Shown in pieces: positions 24,453 through 35,330 of a stretch of 64,000 nucleotides of DNA (position 1 is its first letter; every line of letters begins with the position of its first letter). A model generated the notes under the pieces. The model saw only the letters and a program-made list of their open reading frames with translations. It did no database searches and was not told the origin of the DNA. Origin of the DNA: Guyanagaster necrorhizus. Taxonomy: Eukaryota; Basidiomycota; Agaricomycetes; Agaricales; Physalacriaceae. The stretch is from positions 873,588-937,587 of the forward strand of contig NW_025064888.1 of the NCBI RefSeq assembly GCF_019112545.1, given 5' to 3'. The position numbers were made by a program, and so were the translations under genes.

Positions 24453-25788
24453 TCATTCTTCGCCACTGACACTCGTTGAGACCACGTCCGTCAACGGTTT
24501 ATTGGGTCTGCCCCGGCTCTTCATCGGCTCCTTCAGTGACCGGGGAGCCGCACTGACAACAACGGAAACCACTGAACGTGATGGAGAAAGAGACTTTCGC
24601 AATATAGGAGATGCGGGAACAGCAAAGGCTGGTGGTCGTGTAGGGCTGGGTGTCCTAGCCGTCGGAAAAAGCACCCGCGTGGTAGCAGGCTTAGGCTTGG
24701 GCTTGGGCTTCGCCTTGCGATACTTCGATGAAGTCGACGCCGTCTCGTCAACATCCATATCGTCGTAGTCGGAAACAGGTTCAGGCTTGAACGCCTTGTC
24801 GTCATTGGACGTCTTCGCGCGCTTCTTCCGAGGTTTCGAGGGCGGGGCCTTTTGCTTCTCTTTTCCCTTTGAGCTCACAACGCTCTGAGCATCATCAGCT
24901 ATGGGCTGGTCAACTTCACCACCCTCGCCATCATCATCGGCAGGTCGGGCGCGCTTTCGTGTGGACCTTTTGCGAGCACGGGGAGATGGAGAGGGAGACG
25001 AGGTATCTGATGGAGGTAGAGGTGGTTCGTGGCAGCGAAGATGATCGCACGACGTGAGTTTATCGTCGTGAATGGATGAATCCGCGCGAAATCTAGCGCG
25101 TCTTAGATCCGTCTGACGAAGTATATCAGCATACATGAAAGGCGACGAACAAAGCAAATCCTACCGTATGCTTTCCTTCGTAACACCACCCATCTGGTGG
25201 TCCCATGTCCCCATCGCCCTCGACAGTCTTTCCACAGCATGCCCAAAGAGTCTCGTACTCCGTTCCTTTAGTTTTGGCCGCGCCTACCCTTGACACCTCC
25301 GCGCTTTCATCATCATGGTGCACCACGCAACTACGGTCGGTATTCTCGACATCAAAGTAGAACTTGTGGCACCGAACGCAATGGAGCCGCGGTGGTGGAG
25401 TCAGAGTCGAGAAGAAAGACGTCAAATGCGTCAGTGTACGCGACGAAGGGGGGTGTATGGGCACATGCGAAGGCGAAGCAGGTGATCGTGTGGGCGGTAT
25501 GAGATGCGTGAGTGTGTATTCGTGGAATATCTTGGGCGGGACGGAAGATACGAGACTATGAAGGGCGGCAGGATCAGTGATAAAACCCAGATCGGCGGCG
25601 GCGTCGCCTTCGAGCGGTGGTGAAGGGGACGCAGGAGGTTCTTGCAGTGACGCAGTAGGGGAAGCATTCAGTCGGGCCATTCCAACAGATGAAGATTCGA
25701 CAGAAGGAGATGGTGTTCGTAATTGAGTTGGATTAGATTTCAACTGGTTGTCTGGCTGGACCTTGCGAGAGAAAATACCGAAAACCAT
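24453..25788 (-). CDS. Predicted nuclear zinc-binding / AT-hook protein
   Basis: Two exons on the minus strand, 25165-25788 and 24453-25112, joined by a 52-nt GT..AG intron to 427 residues. The middle has a metal-binding arrangement: HCVRCHKFYF, CVVHH, then W.CCGK and GWCYEGKHT about 60 residues later. This Cys/His pattern occurs in many uncharacterised fungal proteins, and zinc is the likely ligand. The C-terminal half is basic and disordered, with RKKRAK (a nuclear localisation type signal), a KPKPKPKP run and an RGRPNKP AT-hook-like core. I infer a chromatin or DNA-associated role; no family name is certain. The start at 25788 (MVFGIF) is preferred over the upstream in-frame ATG at 25866 because the upstream peptide is not conserved-looking. 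Confidence 0.75.
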
Positions 25789-26539
25789 TATGGAGAATAA
25801 AGAGAAGATGGAAGTTATGAAAGAAAGATGACGGCAGATTTGAAAACGGCGGCAGTGCGTTCCCACGGTAACACGCGTCTGATCATATCCCCCTCACGTG
25901 TCCTTTGTGCTTTTCCTCCAACGCGATTACCGCATCGCTTTCGTTCATCTTTCGTCGCTTTCGAATGATTTTCCGCGTGGTCGACGTTTCATAGATTCTA
26001 AATGTATCTTTTGAGCTTCCGATGAAACTCTCGAAAAGATATATTCTTGTCTGAGGGGCACGCGGTTTGCATGCCAGTGATTTCTAAAAGCAGCCTACCA
26101 GGTTGTGCGACCAACGTGAGAACACGCCTCAGATTACCAGGTTCTGCATTCGAGAAGTACATAGGGCTAAACGGAGTAAATTACTGGTATCACGTGCCTG
26201 TAGCTAAATGCGGCCCGAAATTTTTACACCACCACCTTGCTTTCGAAATGATTCCCTTTGACTCGATAGGCAGCAAAGACAGTGCTCAAACGGGCGGCTG
26301 ATATTCAACATTCCCTTACGGGGTTTGTGCCATTTTAATGTGTCTTTCAATGCTAACTGTGTTTTTAGGAAAAGATCTCAGGCAGAAGTGTTAGAGTTTA
26401 ACGAAAAGGTGATATCTATGAGCTATATGCCGTCACCCTTTTTTGACTTGTAAGGCGCAGGTTTCTTTGGTGCATGCTTATCTCTGGATCCCTTAAGATC
26501 CGTAGATACCGATTGTACTCTACCGTAGCCGTTGGCGCC
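25789..26539. promoter_or_regulatory. Divergent promoter region between two genes
   Basis: This 750-bp interval lies between the starts of the minus-strand zinc/AT-hook gene and plus-strand DEG1, so it must hold both promoters. A frame at 26047-26301 is open but shows no domain and overlaps the presumed DEG1 upstream region. No clear TATA box was found. Confidence 0.45.
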
Positions 26540-27967
26540 ATGGCCCCCAACTACGAAGCTTGGTCAAGAACGGATCTAATCGCTCGCATTTCCGCACTAG
26601 AGCAAAGAGAGGCCTCCAACGCCACTTCTCCCCAGCCCAATACGGACTTTGACTTTTACTCCTACCCCATCCGAAAAATTGCGCTCAAGTTCTGCTACTC
26701 CGGCTGGGAGTATAACGGGATGGCGTTCCAGAAGAAACCGACACCGCTGCCGACTGTTGAAGGGGTGCTATATGACGCACTGTGTAGGGCGCGTCTGATT
26801 GACGAGGCTCGAGGGTACGAAGGTTGTGCTTGGGAGAAATGTGGACGGACAGACCGAGGTGTGAGTGCTGCTGGACAGGTCATCTCGCTTTGGGTGCGCA
26901 GTGCCCTGAGACAGAGCAAGGAGGAGAACTCTGATGGACTGGCGGAGGAAGAAGCTGAGGGACTTGACGAAAACGAGGACGATATGCTCGGGCTATTCGA
27001 TAACACTACCAACACCTCTTTGTCCTCCAAGCCAGAGGAAGAGCACGACTACCCCGGCATCCTGAATCGCATTTTACCCCCCACGATCCGCGTTCTCGCT
27101 TGGTCCCCTGTGGCGGAAGAGTTCTCCGCACGCCGGTCCTGCACATTTCGACACTACAAGTACTTCTTCTCCGATCTGAACTTGGACCTCTCCCTCATGC
27201 GCGATGCTGCCAGTCATCTCGTCGGTTTGCACGATTTCCGTAATCTGTGCAAAATTGACCCGTCGAAGCAGCTGACGTTGTTCATGCGCAGGATCCTTCG
27301 TGCCGAAGTCAATGCGGTGGAGGCGGGGATGTTCGTGTTCGATTTGGTGGGAACGGCGTTTCTTTATCACCAAGTACGGAATATCATGGCGGTGCTCTTG
27401 CTCGTCGGACGTGGGCTTGAGCCCCCCGACATCATCGTTCAGCTGCTTAATGTCTCTCAGGGTGCAGAGCCTAGGGATATGGAGATTCTCAGCAGAAAGC
27501 CGGAGTACCAGATGGCTGATGGGCTTCCGCTGGTCCTATGGGATTGTGGGTACGACGAGAAGGATATACAGTGGCAGACTGGAGGCGCAGAGGGTGATGT
27601 TCGCGGAGGTCAAGCGCGTGGGATCTATGAGCGCCTCGAGGGGATATACGAGCGCTCTAGGGTGTTCACGGCGCTGAACCATCATTTCCTGAAGAAGGCA
27701 GCAGAGCTGCATTCGTCGAGACCGGTTGGCACGCGTCAAGAAACGCTTTTCCACAAGAAATGGAATCATCCAGAGGGTATCGAGGTTCCACTTGGTGCAG
27801 GAGCAACTAGAAGGATACGCCAGTACGTGCCGCTGATGCTGAGGGTGAGGAATGATGAGGTTGAAGCTATCAATGAGAGGTGGAGGAACGGGAAGGGGAA
27901 GAAACGTCTGACAAAGGTGGACGAAGATGAGGACGAGGACGGTGGTGACGATGACGGCGATGAGTAG
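26540..27967 (+). CDS. DEG1: tRNA pseudouridine(38/39) synthase Deg1/Pus3
   Basis: Single exon of 475 residues from the ATG at 26540, which sits in a strong context (GCGCCATGGCC). It has the TruA-family order: an IALKFCYSGWEYNGMAFQ segment, the catalytic loop GRTDRGVSA (the Asp is about residue 105), an F.ARRSCTFRHYKYFF block, HDFRNLCKID and FLYHQVRNIMAVLLLVG. GRTDRGVSA plus the NLCK block is typical of Deg1/Pus3, which makes pseudouridine at positions 38/39 of the tRNA anticodon arm. The acidic tail (DEDEDGG) is variable. An in-frame ATG at 26474 would add 22 residues rich in Arg/Lys and hydrophobics, possibly a mitochondrial presequence. Confidence 0.92.
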   Translation: MAPNYEAWSRTDLIARISALEQREASNATSPQPNTDFDFYSYPIRKIALKFCYSGWEYNGMAFQKKPTPLPTVEGVLYDALCRARLIDEARGYEGCAWEKCGRTDRGVSAAGQVISLWVRSALRQSKEENSDGLAEEEAEGLDENEDDMLGLFDNTTNTSLSSKPEEEHDYPGILNRILPPTIRVLAWSPVAEEFSARRSCTFRHYKYFFSDLNLDLSLMRDAASHLVGLHDFRNLCKIDPSKQLTLFMRRILRAEVNAVEAGMFVFDLVGTAFLYHQVRNIMAVLLLVGRGLEPPDIIVQLLNVSQGAEPRDMEILSRKPEYQMADGLPLVLWDCGYDEKDIQWQTGGAEGDVRGGQARGIYERLEGIYERSRVFTALNHHFLKKAAELHSSRPVGTRQETLFHKKWNHPEGIEVPLGAGATRRIRQYVPLMLRVRNDEVEAINERWRNGKGKKRLTKVDEDEDEDGGDDDGDE

Positions 27968-28109
27968 ACTTCAAACTGATAGTTCAACTCTGTGATAATT
28001 GATGTGAATTCCGGCGGTGATTGCCCATTTTGGATAGCGGCCAACGATGACACTTATAGTTCGTCGCCAATCTATTTTCGAACATTCTCTCGTCTCTTCT
28101 TTGCTCCTC

Positions 28110-28881
28110 ATGAAGGTTTCATCGATGCTCTCTCTGTCCGCCTTCATTCCCTGTGTTTCCGCCGCGACTTTGTCAGTGCTCGTTGGAGTGAACGAAACAA
28201 CTGGGTAAGTTCCAACTTCTTCACCTGTTCCTTGTGTTTATGAAGAGCTCTTATGCAGACAGAGAGGCATTGGTCGTCTATAGTCGCTGCGAACGGCGAT
28301 ATAATCAAGTTCACGTTTACGACCGGCTATCATCGTGTTCTTGGTGTGTGTCTTGACGCGGCTTCACTAACAAGCGTATTGATGCCAGCAGCCTCATCCT
28401 TCATCAGTCCATGTACACCCAGCGGCGGTTTTGACAGTGGCGGTCAGACAGTTCCTGAGGGCACCGCTGTTAATGCTTCCGGTCTACCCACCGTGAGCCT
28501 TCAGGTGAACAGCACCGGTCCTCTATGGTATGCTCAACGTGTATTCGTTATTGCACATCATTCACCCCACCTTGTAGGCTTTTCGACCAGGCAGATGGCC
28601 GACAATGCAATAAAGGCGGGGTACTCTCCATCAACCCTACTGTATCCCAAACGACGGCCCAGTTCATCGCCAACGCGATATCGAGTGCTGGGTCAGGCGA
28701 CTTGTCGAGCACCACCACTTCTCACCCAGCTAACTGCTATTCCACGCCCGTGTCAAATGTAACGTTGCAAACAACTGCGGGGCTTGGGCTCACCGATGTG
28801 ATGTGTCGGCCTCTTCGTATGCATAAGAGCGACGTTACGTGTTTTTATGTAGATTTATCCTTGGGAACTTCGTTTGTATGA
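28110..28881 (+). CDS. Secreted cupredoxin-like protein (copper ligands lost)
   Basis: Four exons, 28110-28204, 28267-28343, 28392-28527 and 28578-28881, giving 203 residues; the first acceptor is the least certain. The N terminus (MKVSSMLSLSAFIPCVSA) is a signal peptide. The core follows the fungal extracellular serine-rich cupredoxin pattern: NGDIIKFTF, YHRVL, SPCTPSGGFDSG, NSTGPLW, then C-x-KGGVLSINP. Relatives normally carry a Cys-His-Met ligand set after the PIW motif. Here the Cys position reads LFDQ and the Met position is Val, so type-1 copper binding looks lost. The C terminus is short and lacks the usual Ser-rich GPI tail. It is likely exported; the function is unknown. Confidence 0.75.
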
Positions 28882-30204
28882 TGTATACCGGTCTTTGGAT
28901 TGAGATCGTCTTGTGTTCAGTCAAGCCTTTAGAAACTACGATATTTAGGATGTCTTCTGAGCTGGTACCATTTCACGCGTATAATTAAAGGGTTTGGGGT
29001 GGTTCTTCATGTTACATAGTCCAGTCAATGCCATACCCAATCTGTTCGAATCGTTCTGACTGCCCTACGGACGGGTCTTCAACACTCTAGCTTGAGCATA
29101 ATAGCGATGGGCGAACATATGTTAACCGACGTGCTGTAGACGTCTTGAACCTATTCTGGGCAACAAGGACTCCTTTGATCGACCCAGCGTCGATGTAACG
29201 CTTGCTCACTGTAAAGGACCAGTCACATATATACCCTTTCTTCTATCCATAATGTTGCGGGATCGGGAAGAGCGATAAAACCTGGATACACAGTACACCA
29301 GAACATATTATCTAACTGGGAGTCGATCATTGTAGAAGGCGAGCATCGTAATTAATCTAATGATTGCGAGCTGCTAGTCTCGTAAACCGGACTCAACGGT
29401 CCGTATGAAGATAAGTCGTTCAATGGGCGTAGAATGAGCTGCTAGCGCGTCCGTAGGGCAGGAAGTTTATCGACCTCCGTGGGAACTGCAATGCGCATAC
29501 CCCTAGGCAAAAACAACTTAAGAAGTACAATGCTATCTCCTCGCGTGGGAGTCGAACCCTACTGGAAACAGGTAGACCGGCGCGCACCTCCATCACGCCA
29601 ACAGGTGGCAGGCGAACTTAATGGTCATTTTCTCCGAGTCGTGGCTAGAGGCGAAAAAAAGAGGGAGAAGAACTTGACGGTGTACGAACGGGAGCATGCT
29701 TGGCGTAGAGCCCCGGGAAGAAGCTTCTCACACGAGCCCGGCGTTGGGCGAGATAATATCGTATTCTGCTAGTCTCTTCAACCGGGAATAGAACACAAGC
29801 GCTAATCCGGAATCCGGAACGAACATATGTTGGAAAAGCAGCCTGTGATACGTATTTTTGAAAGACGATGCATGTCAATTGGTTGACGAGTGAGCCGCTA
29901 ATGCAGAGAATTGCTGGTCTCATAACGGTATGTTCTCCAAAATGATGAACCACGAGACACGCATCTCATCGGCTGGGAATCGAACCCAACTTACCGTTAT
30001 CATAGAAGTGCATAACCGACGGGCAACTAGAGCGCCGGTGGATCCATGCAGCGTACCAAGATGTTCAAGTTTACACACGCGCGACGGAACTGTCAACGGA
30101 TTCTCTGCACCAAATGAGGTTCGAGAAGGAGATACCTACTTGAGGCAGTACAAGGCCAGAGTTCAAGCTCCAATCTGAGAGTCGAGATCGCCGCCGGGCT
30201 AACA
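28882..30204. other. Gene-free stretch with tRNA-like promoter boxes
   Basis: No protein gene is supported. On the minus strand, two exact pol III B-box type sequences occur (GGTTCGACTCC near 29,549-29,559 and GGTTCGATTCC near 29,972-29,982), each followed by acceptor-like sequence. A repeated GCTGCTAGTCTC / TGCTAGTCTC motif appears near 29,371 and 29,768. No clean tRNA cloverleaf folds from either, so they may be tRNA relics or SINE fragments. Confidence 0.35.
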
Positions 30205-30839
30205 TCATTGAAAATAAGAGGCGAGTTTGAAAAGAACATGAACAGACACACGGTATGATAAATGTAGTACATCCTCAAGCTTCTGTGAGACAGGGAAGAG
30301 AAGAGGCAGAGATATGATCAATCCAACTGATCCCCGGCGCATCGAGATGGTCAACAACAGATAGAAACACTGGCTCATAACTTCCGCCAGTTTCTCGTCA
30401 GAGCTCTCGTCCTCCGCCTCGTCATCCCCCAAATACCTGAAGGAAAAGTCAAGGCGATGTTCACAGCTCTGCTCGAGTGCGCGCTCTCCGAGGCACGTAT
30501 ACTGTCAATTGCGACTACACGATACAGCTCGGGATAGAGTGTTTCGATTACTTCTCTCCACGAGGCTGTATACCTGACGAAATCGAATCCGAAGATATAA
30601 TGACGTCCTCTGGAGCGGGGATCACATAGATCTTTCTGAGTTCGGTGCAGGATCTTCGCAAGTATTTCTCCACGCAAATGACGCGTGGGAGATAAGGCTG
30701 TTTTGCAGTCGCGCCTAATTATTGTGAGCCGCGATTCCAAAGATGCAGCCGCGTCGCGGAGCAGGTCGATGTCTCTCCTTTGGATTGAAGAGTCAAACTG
30801 AGCGGCTTGGAAGTGTGTGGGCACTGCGTTGGTGCGCAT
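30205..30839 (-). pseudogene. F-box-like protein fragment
   Basis: The minus-strand frame 30375-30839 (154 codons) starts MRTNAVPTHF and contains a coiled region, then SPTRHLRGEILAKILHRTQ and later SWREVIETLYPELYRV. This is the layout of fungal F-box proteins (Pro-Ile-x-x-Leu-Pro-x-Glu-Ile-Leu-x-x-Ile-Phe, then the C..W..V..TP.LW block). The consensus Pro-Pro-Glu is altered to RGE. The frame is followed by another open stretch (30205-30432) reachable through a possible intron or a shift. Family members run to about 400-500 residues, so this is truncated or broken. If expressed it could bind Skp1. Confidence 0.5.
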
Positions 30840-31725
30840 GGGTGCCGTGAACTCCCGACCGTTGACTCAACCATCGCCGGAGGCACGGCCCGAAAACCGA
30901 GTTGTACGCTAACTCTCAGGCTTCCTCAACTCTTCCTTCTACTTAGTACTTACCGCCATCGAATTTTGTCGCTCTTCTTCTCTCATTCTCAGTACGACGA
31001 CAATCACGCTATCTCAGAGCTCTGTGCCAAGTATAGATGATGAAGCAGCAAAACTTTGTGCGTCGGTTCCCCGCCATTGAAAATTCTACTGGAATACATT
31101 TTAGGAGTAATCCGACGCTCGAGAACAATGTGAGGCCAAGGGATCCACATAAAAAGGGCTATGCTCAGGTACATCCTGCACGACATCGGCCCGGCCACGA
31201 TTTCGCTTAGGGATTTTTCCTCTGTGCATATATTTTCACCTGTGAACTGTCTGTACTTGGCTAAAGAGGATCATCATGAGTCAGGCTTGGATACATTTGA
31301 ACTGAACCGTCGCTTTGCGTGGTATAGACGCTAATGGAGGCGTAGAGGGGTGGTTATGCGCACGTTTGTGGGTGTCTTCCGTTTACGCTTCGTCTTCCTT
31401 TCGCTTCTCCTTAAATATTAAATAACGAAGTCAACCATAGGCTAGCCTTACAACATCACAGCATGCAAGTTATTGTTTTTAAACGCATGGCTAAATCGAA
31501 AATACGTGCATCACTGGTAGTGTGCGGCTATTCTTAGCTATACGCATATGAAACTGGCAGACGAGCCCAAATTTTAATAACTATCAAGCTGGCCCGCCAA
31601 TAAGTGAAAGCCGAACGTTGGAACTCCTGCAGTTACTTCTGTCCTATTTTGGCTGCTGGTCACCGGTCAACTGGTCAACTGGTCATGCGTCATGATGAAG
31701 TCACAGAACTCAGACAACTGCCATC
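30840..31725. other. Intergenic sequence, no gene seen
   Basis: CpG-normal. Short frames are present but none has a domain. The right end is the 5' flank of the glutathione transferase gene. Confidence 0.5.
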
Positions 31726-32927
31726 ATGTCGACTGAGGATACGGGAGGGACTTACCATAGATCCTGTACTGGCATTGCCCAAGAAACAGTGGCCAAGCAC
31801 CCGTCATCTGGTACCCAAGATATCACTCTGTTTGGTAGCTGTTTCTGCCCTTTCGTTCAGCGTGTCTGGGTAGCTTTGGAGTGTCTGGAAATACCTTATA
31901 ACGTGGGTTGTGATGCCTCTGTAGTTGCTCATTTTGGCTGATCGGCGGACCCTAGTATTGTACCAGTTTCGTTTCTCCGTCCATTGCCGGCATCCTGATA
32001 GCTTTTAGATGAGGTTGATCCGTACCAGAAGCCCAAGGATCTTCTGGAAGTATCCCCAAAAGGACTCGTCCCTGGACTCAAACTCCACAACTTCAGCCCA
32101 CCTAGGGCCCTCAACGAGAGTACAGTAATCATGGAATATATCCAAGAGTAAGCTGCTAGTCGATCTCCCTCGATAATGCTGATCATCATAACAGTGTTTC
32201 AACCAATTTAACCGGGCGCAGCCTTCTTCCGCCCACTTCGAATCCTTGTAACTACTTTTATTGATAATGCTGTTTCACTATACGTGCTGACTAGGCTCCC
32301 CAGACGCTCGGGCCCTCGTGCGTCTCCAGTCAGACCATGTCAATCGCTCTCTTGTACCAGCGTTCTATCGCTATCTCCAAGCGCAAGACACCTCCTCCCA
32401 GATTGAATCGTGTAAAGAGCTCCATTCCTCTATTCAAGGACTTGTTGCACTCCTCGAAAGGGCTGAAAAGGAAATTGTTGGTGTCGGAGGCGTCTCTGGT
32501 GAAGGAGAAAAGAAAGCCCTAAGCATTGGACTCGGGCTATGGATCGAAGGTAACAACGAGCTTGGATGGATTGACATTATGGCGGGACCTTGTGAGGAAA
32601 GCCCGCATCTCGGTCCGGTCAATTGTACTAACTGTGTAATATCAGGGCTGTTTCGCGCTACGAATGTTCTGAAACATTATCGAGGATTTATTATGCCGTC
32701 CGGTCAAAAATTCAAAGCCTGGATGTCCAAGCTTCTTGGACACCCTGCATTCGCTCGAACCTGTAGCACGGAGGGCTTGTACCTGGATAGCTATGAAAGG
32801 TCACCAGTCAGAAATTGACTCAGTCACTGACTTTTTATCTAATTTGACATTTTGTAGATATGCTTTCAATCGCCCCAACACTAGCCAAGTCGCTAATGCT
32901 ATCAACTCTGGCCGAGCCCTCCCTTAG
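31726..32927 (+). CDS. Omega-like glutathione S-transferase
   Basis: Six exons, 31726-31906, 32009-32147, 32195-32247, 32295-32591, 32646-32799 and 32858-32927, which join in frame to 297 residues. The thioredoxin-fold half has ITLFGSCFCPFVQRVWVALE with the CPF active-site cysteine, YQKPKDLLEVSPKGLVPGL (cis-Pro loop) and ESTVIMEYI. The helical half has DHVNRSLVPAFYRYLQAQ and GPWLFRATNVLKHYRGF, and the end is NRPNTSQVANAINSGRALP. A catalytic Cys instead of Ser/Tyr fits omega-type enzymes, which do thiol transfer and reduce dehydroascorbate or glutathionyl conjugates. All introns are 47-102 nt with GT..AG ends. The protein is complete with no lesions. Confidence 0.88.
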
Positions 32928-33553
32928 GCAAATCATGAACAAAGGTATATGCTATTCGCCGAAGTAGCAAACGAGACAAAATAAAATTGTATCACTATAT
33001 GTAATATTAGCCGTTGATTTTCCATCGCAATCTACCAGCAGGTACCACTCGACAGGCTTGCCATTGTTCTGACTCGAAGGGCTTCTTTTACAGAGCCATT
33101 GATCCCGTCCGTCCTCCATATGAGTTGCTGCAACACAAATATCAATCTTTAGATTCTTTACCAATCTTTTCTGGTCAACGTGGACTCTAGTGGCTCCGCG
33201 AAGTCGTGATGTACGCAGATGAGGCATTACCTCGGGCCGACGGCATCCAGCGTTATGTGCCGACCCCGGCAGGAAGATTTTCTTACAATGGAAGCTCGGT
33301 AACTAATGGGCAAACAATCGGTAGGCCCATGGAGGATGCCAGTCTCTTTTACTATGGTCTGAAAATAGATATCTGTGTTCATCTCAGCGAGTACCTTCGT
33401 AAATTTCAGTACAACACCTTTCGGAAGTAGCTTACGTAATGACCAAATGTCGGTGAATCGGGCCGTAATCGGTGCCGGGTGACTACCAATGACGCTCTAA
33501 ACGGCAGAGAATTCCCACAGCACTCTACCTCCTCCCACCACTTACTTTTCAAC
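32928..33553. other. Intergenic sequence with weak inverted similarity
   Basis: Two opposite-strand short frames (33206-33430 plus, 32952-33227 minus) both contain KIDICV. A short stretch near 33,360 resembles the complement of 33,130-33,150. No gene is supported. It includes the promoter of the pinin-like gene. Confidence 0.35.
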
Positions 33554-34453
33554 ATGTCGACTGAAGAGTACGTGTTTATGTGATACCGTCTATAATTTAT
33601 CTAACAATCTTTACTCAGAACAGAACCTGCAGCGAAAACCCGACCCCGTCTCGCAGCCCCCTCCCGTCGTGGCATGTTCGGGTTGCTCGTCGGCACACTC
33701 AAAAAAGCGGAGAGGGAAGATAAGGAGCGCAATGCCAGCGAAGCAGTGCGTAAAATGAATTCATCTACTGTATCAACCTTGCTTAATGCTGACTCTTAGG
33801 CAAAAAAACGCATGAAACTGGAAGCACGGCTCCAGTCGAAACTGCGGCGGGAGAACGACACTGTGCGTAAAGCCGAAGATGCACGGAAGGATAAGTTGTC
33901 AGCAAACAGGAAAGAGGAGGAGCTGCAATTGCGAGATTCTGTCGTGAAATACCGCAGGAGCCGTCTGCCAATCTTGGCGAACTTCCTCCTCACGTCGGAC
34001 GTTATCCCCCAGGATCAAGGCGAGGAGCAAACTCGTTCTCTCCTGAATCCCCTTGCGAATCCCCCTCGTAGTCATCCGCCACCCCTGTATTACCTTCCGG
34101 CCATCCTCCTACCATCACAGGAAGCATTCATCTCAGCACGTCGCTCCGCCGTAAAAGACGCTGCTGAAGCAGAGTGGCAGATGTTCCATGCTGAGCGCGT
34201 GCAGGGCATTGAAGATGTAAAAACGCTGCGGTTAAAGGTCGAAGAAGCTAAGAAATCTCAAGGTGAGCCCATGGATGAAGATACAGAGGATGCGAAGGTG
34301 GAGGATAAAAAAGAGGGTGAGGAGGGGAAAAAAGAGGGTGACGTGGAAGCAAGAATGGATACAGATGAGCTAGAGGGTAAAAAAGATGACGGAGGGGAGA
34401 AGGAGAAGGATGAGCCCATGCAAGCTATCGATGACGAGGCCGTGGAGTATTGA
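33554..34453 (+). CDS. Pinin/SDK/memA domain protein
   Basis: Three exons, 33554-33567 (14 nt), 33619-33745 and 33800-34453, giving 264 residues. After a short basic start it shows RRGMFGLLVGTLKKAERED, matching the pinin/SDK/memA signature (an RG..MFG.L.GTL core). A long basic coiled coil follows (AKKRMKLEARLQSKLRREND and on), and the tail is strongly acidic (KEGEEGKKEGD, DELEGKKDDGGEK). Pinin-family proteins associate with spliceosome and exon-junction components in the nucleus. The tiny first exon needs the intron at 33568-33618 to be spliced for a correct start. Confidence 0.82.
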
Positions 34454-35330
34454 GCTGACGTTCGTGAGCATTCTGTTCTTCATTCGGGATCGTTCTGATG
34501 GGGTGAACAGGTATAAAGTGTGCGTCTGCTTCTTCAACTCACCTTACGTTGGCAGTGTATGTATCGTGTCATCTTTTTTCTTCATTTTCTTCCGTCTGGG
34601 TTGGTGAATGTCTATTCGGTATGTTTGATCGTGCGATGGCCCTGGATGCAGCTGACGAGTTTCCTAGTGTTATCTATGTACCTTCACTTTCCTCCTTTCC
34701 TTAAGTTGGCTAAGTGTATAGTGGTACGCCTCTGTATCTTTCCCCATACTGGGTCGCTGATGACCCTGTTAGTGTAAATAACGCGTGCGTCGTTTGTCTT
34801 GATTCTATCACTCTCCCTCGTAATAGGCTATGTGATGTAACTAACCTTTGAATGAAATTACCTTCCTGGACCAACTGCCATGGATGATCGCTCAGATACA
34901 GGTCCGGTTGGGTATACTTTGCGTTTGTTTTTTTGCTTATTAAAAATAAGCGGCGCATACTCTTTTCTTTAGCTGATTCCATCTATTACGATGCACAACT
35001 GTGAAGGAGGTAACATGAAAGGAGTCCACAAGGACTCATTTTCTTCGCCCATGATGTTCGTTCTGAGTTCTATGAGCGGAAATCGGACTGCTGGTTCACA
35101 CTGTGCTTAAATAAAAACAGTTGTTGCTCGATACAGAATTGTCGGCATGTGTGCCAGGGCAGTGAAGTATTGGTTTTGATAAAAATCTGAGGGGCGTTTA
35201 TTTACCACAATCAGGCATCCTCTGTCAATGTTTCGACGGGTTGCCTATTATTGATGTTCCTGGGCAGAAATACTAAAGGCCAGGTTATTGCTCCTCCATC
35301 TTCATCTTTCTTCCCTTTTTCCTTTCTCAG
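34454..35330. other. Intergenic sequence, no gene seen
   Basis: Pyrimidine-rich 3' flank of the pinin-like gene, then the 5' flank of the TM protein. A minus-strand frame at 34710-34982 has no domain and low plausibility. Confidence 0.5.

Noticed and set aside
26695..27030. Serine-rich minus-strand frame
   Set aside because: Antisense shadow of DEG1.
32952..33430. Two opposed small genes sharing KIDICV
   Set aside because: The similarity is short, neither frame has a domain or splice support, and both lie in gene flanks.
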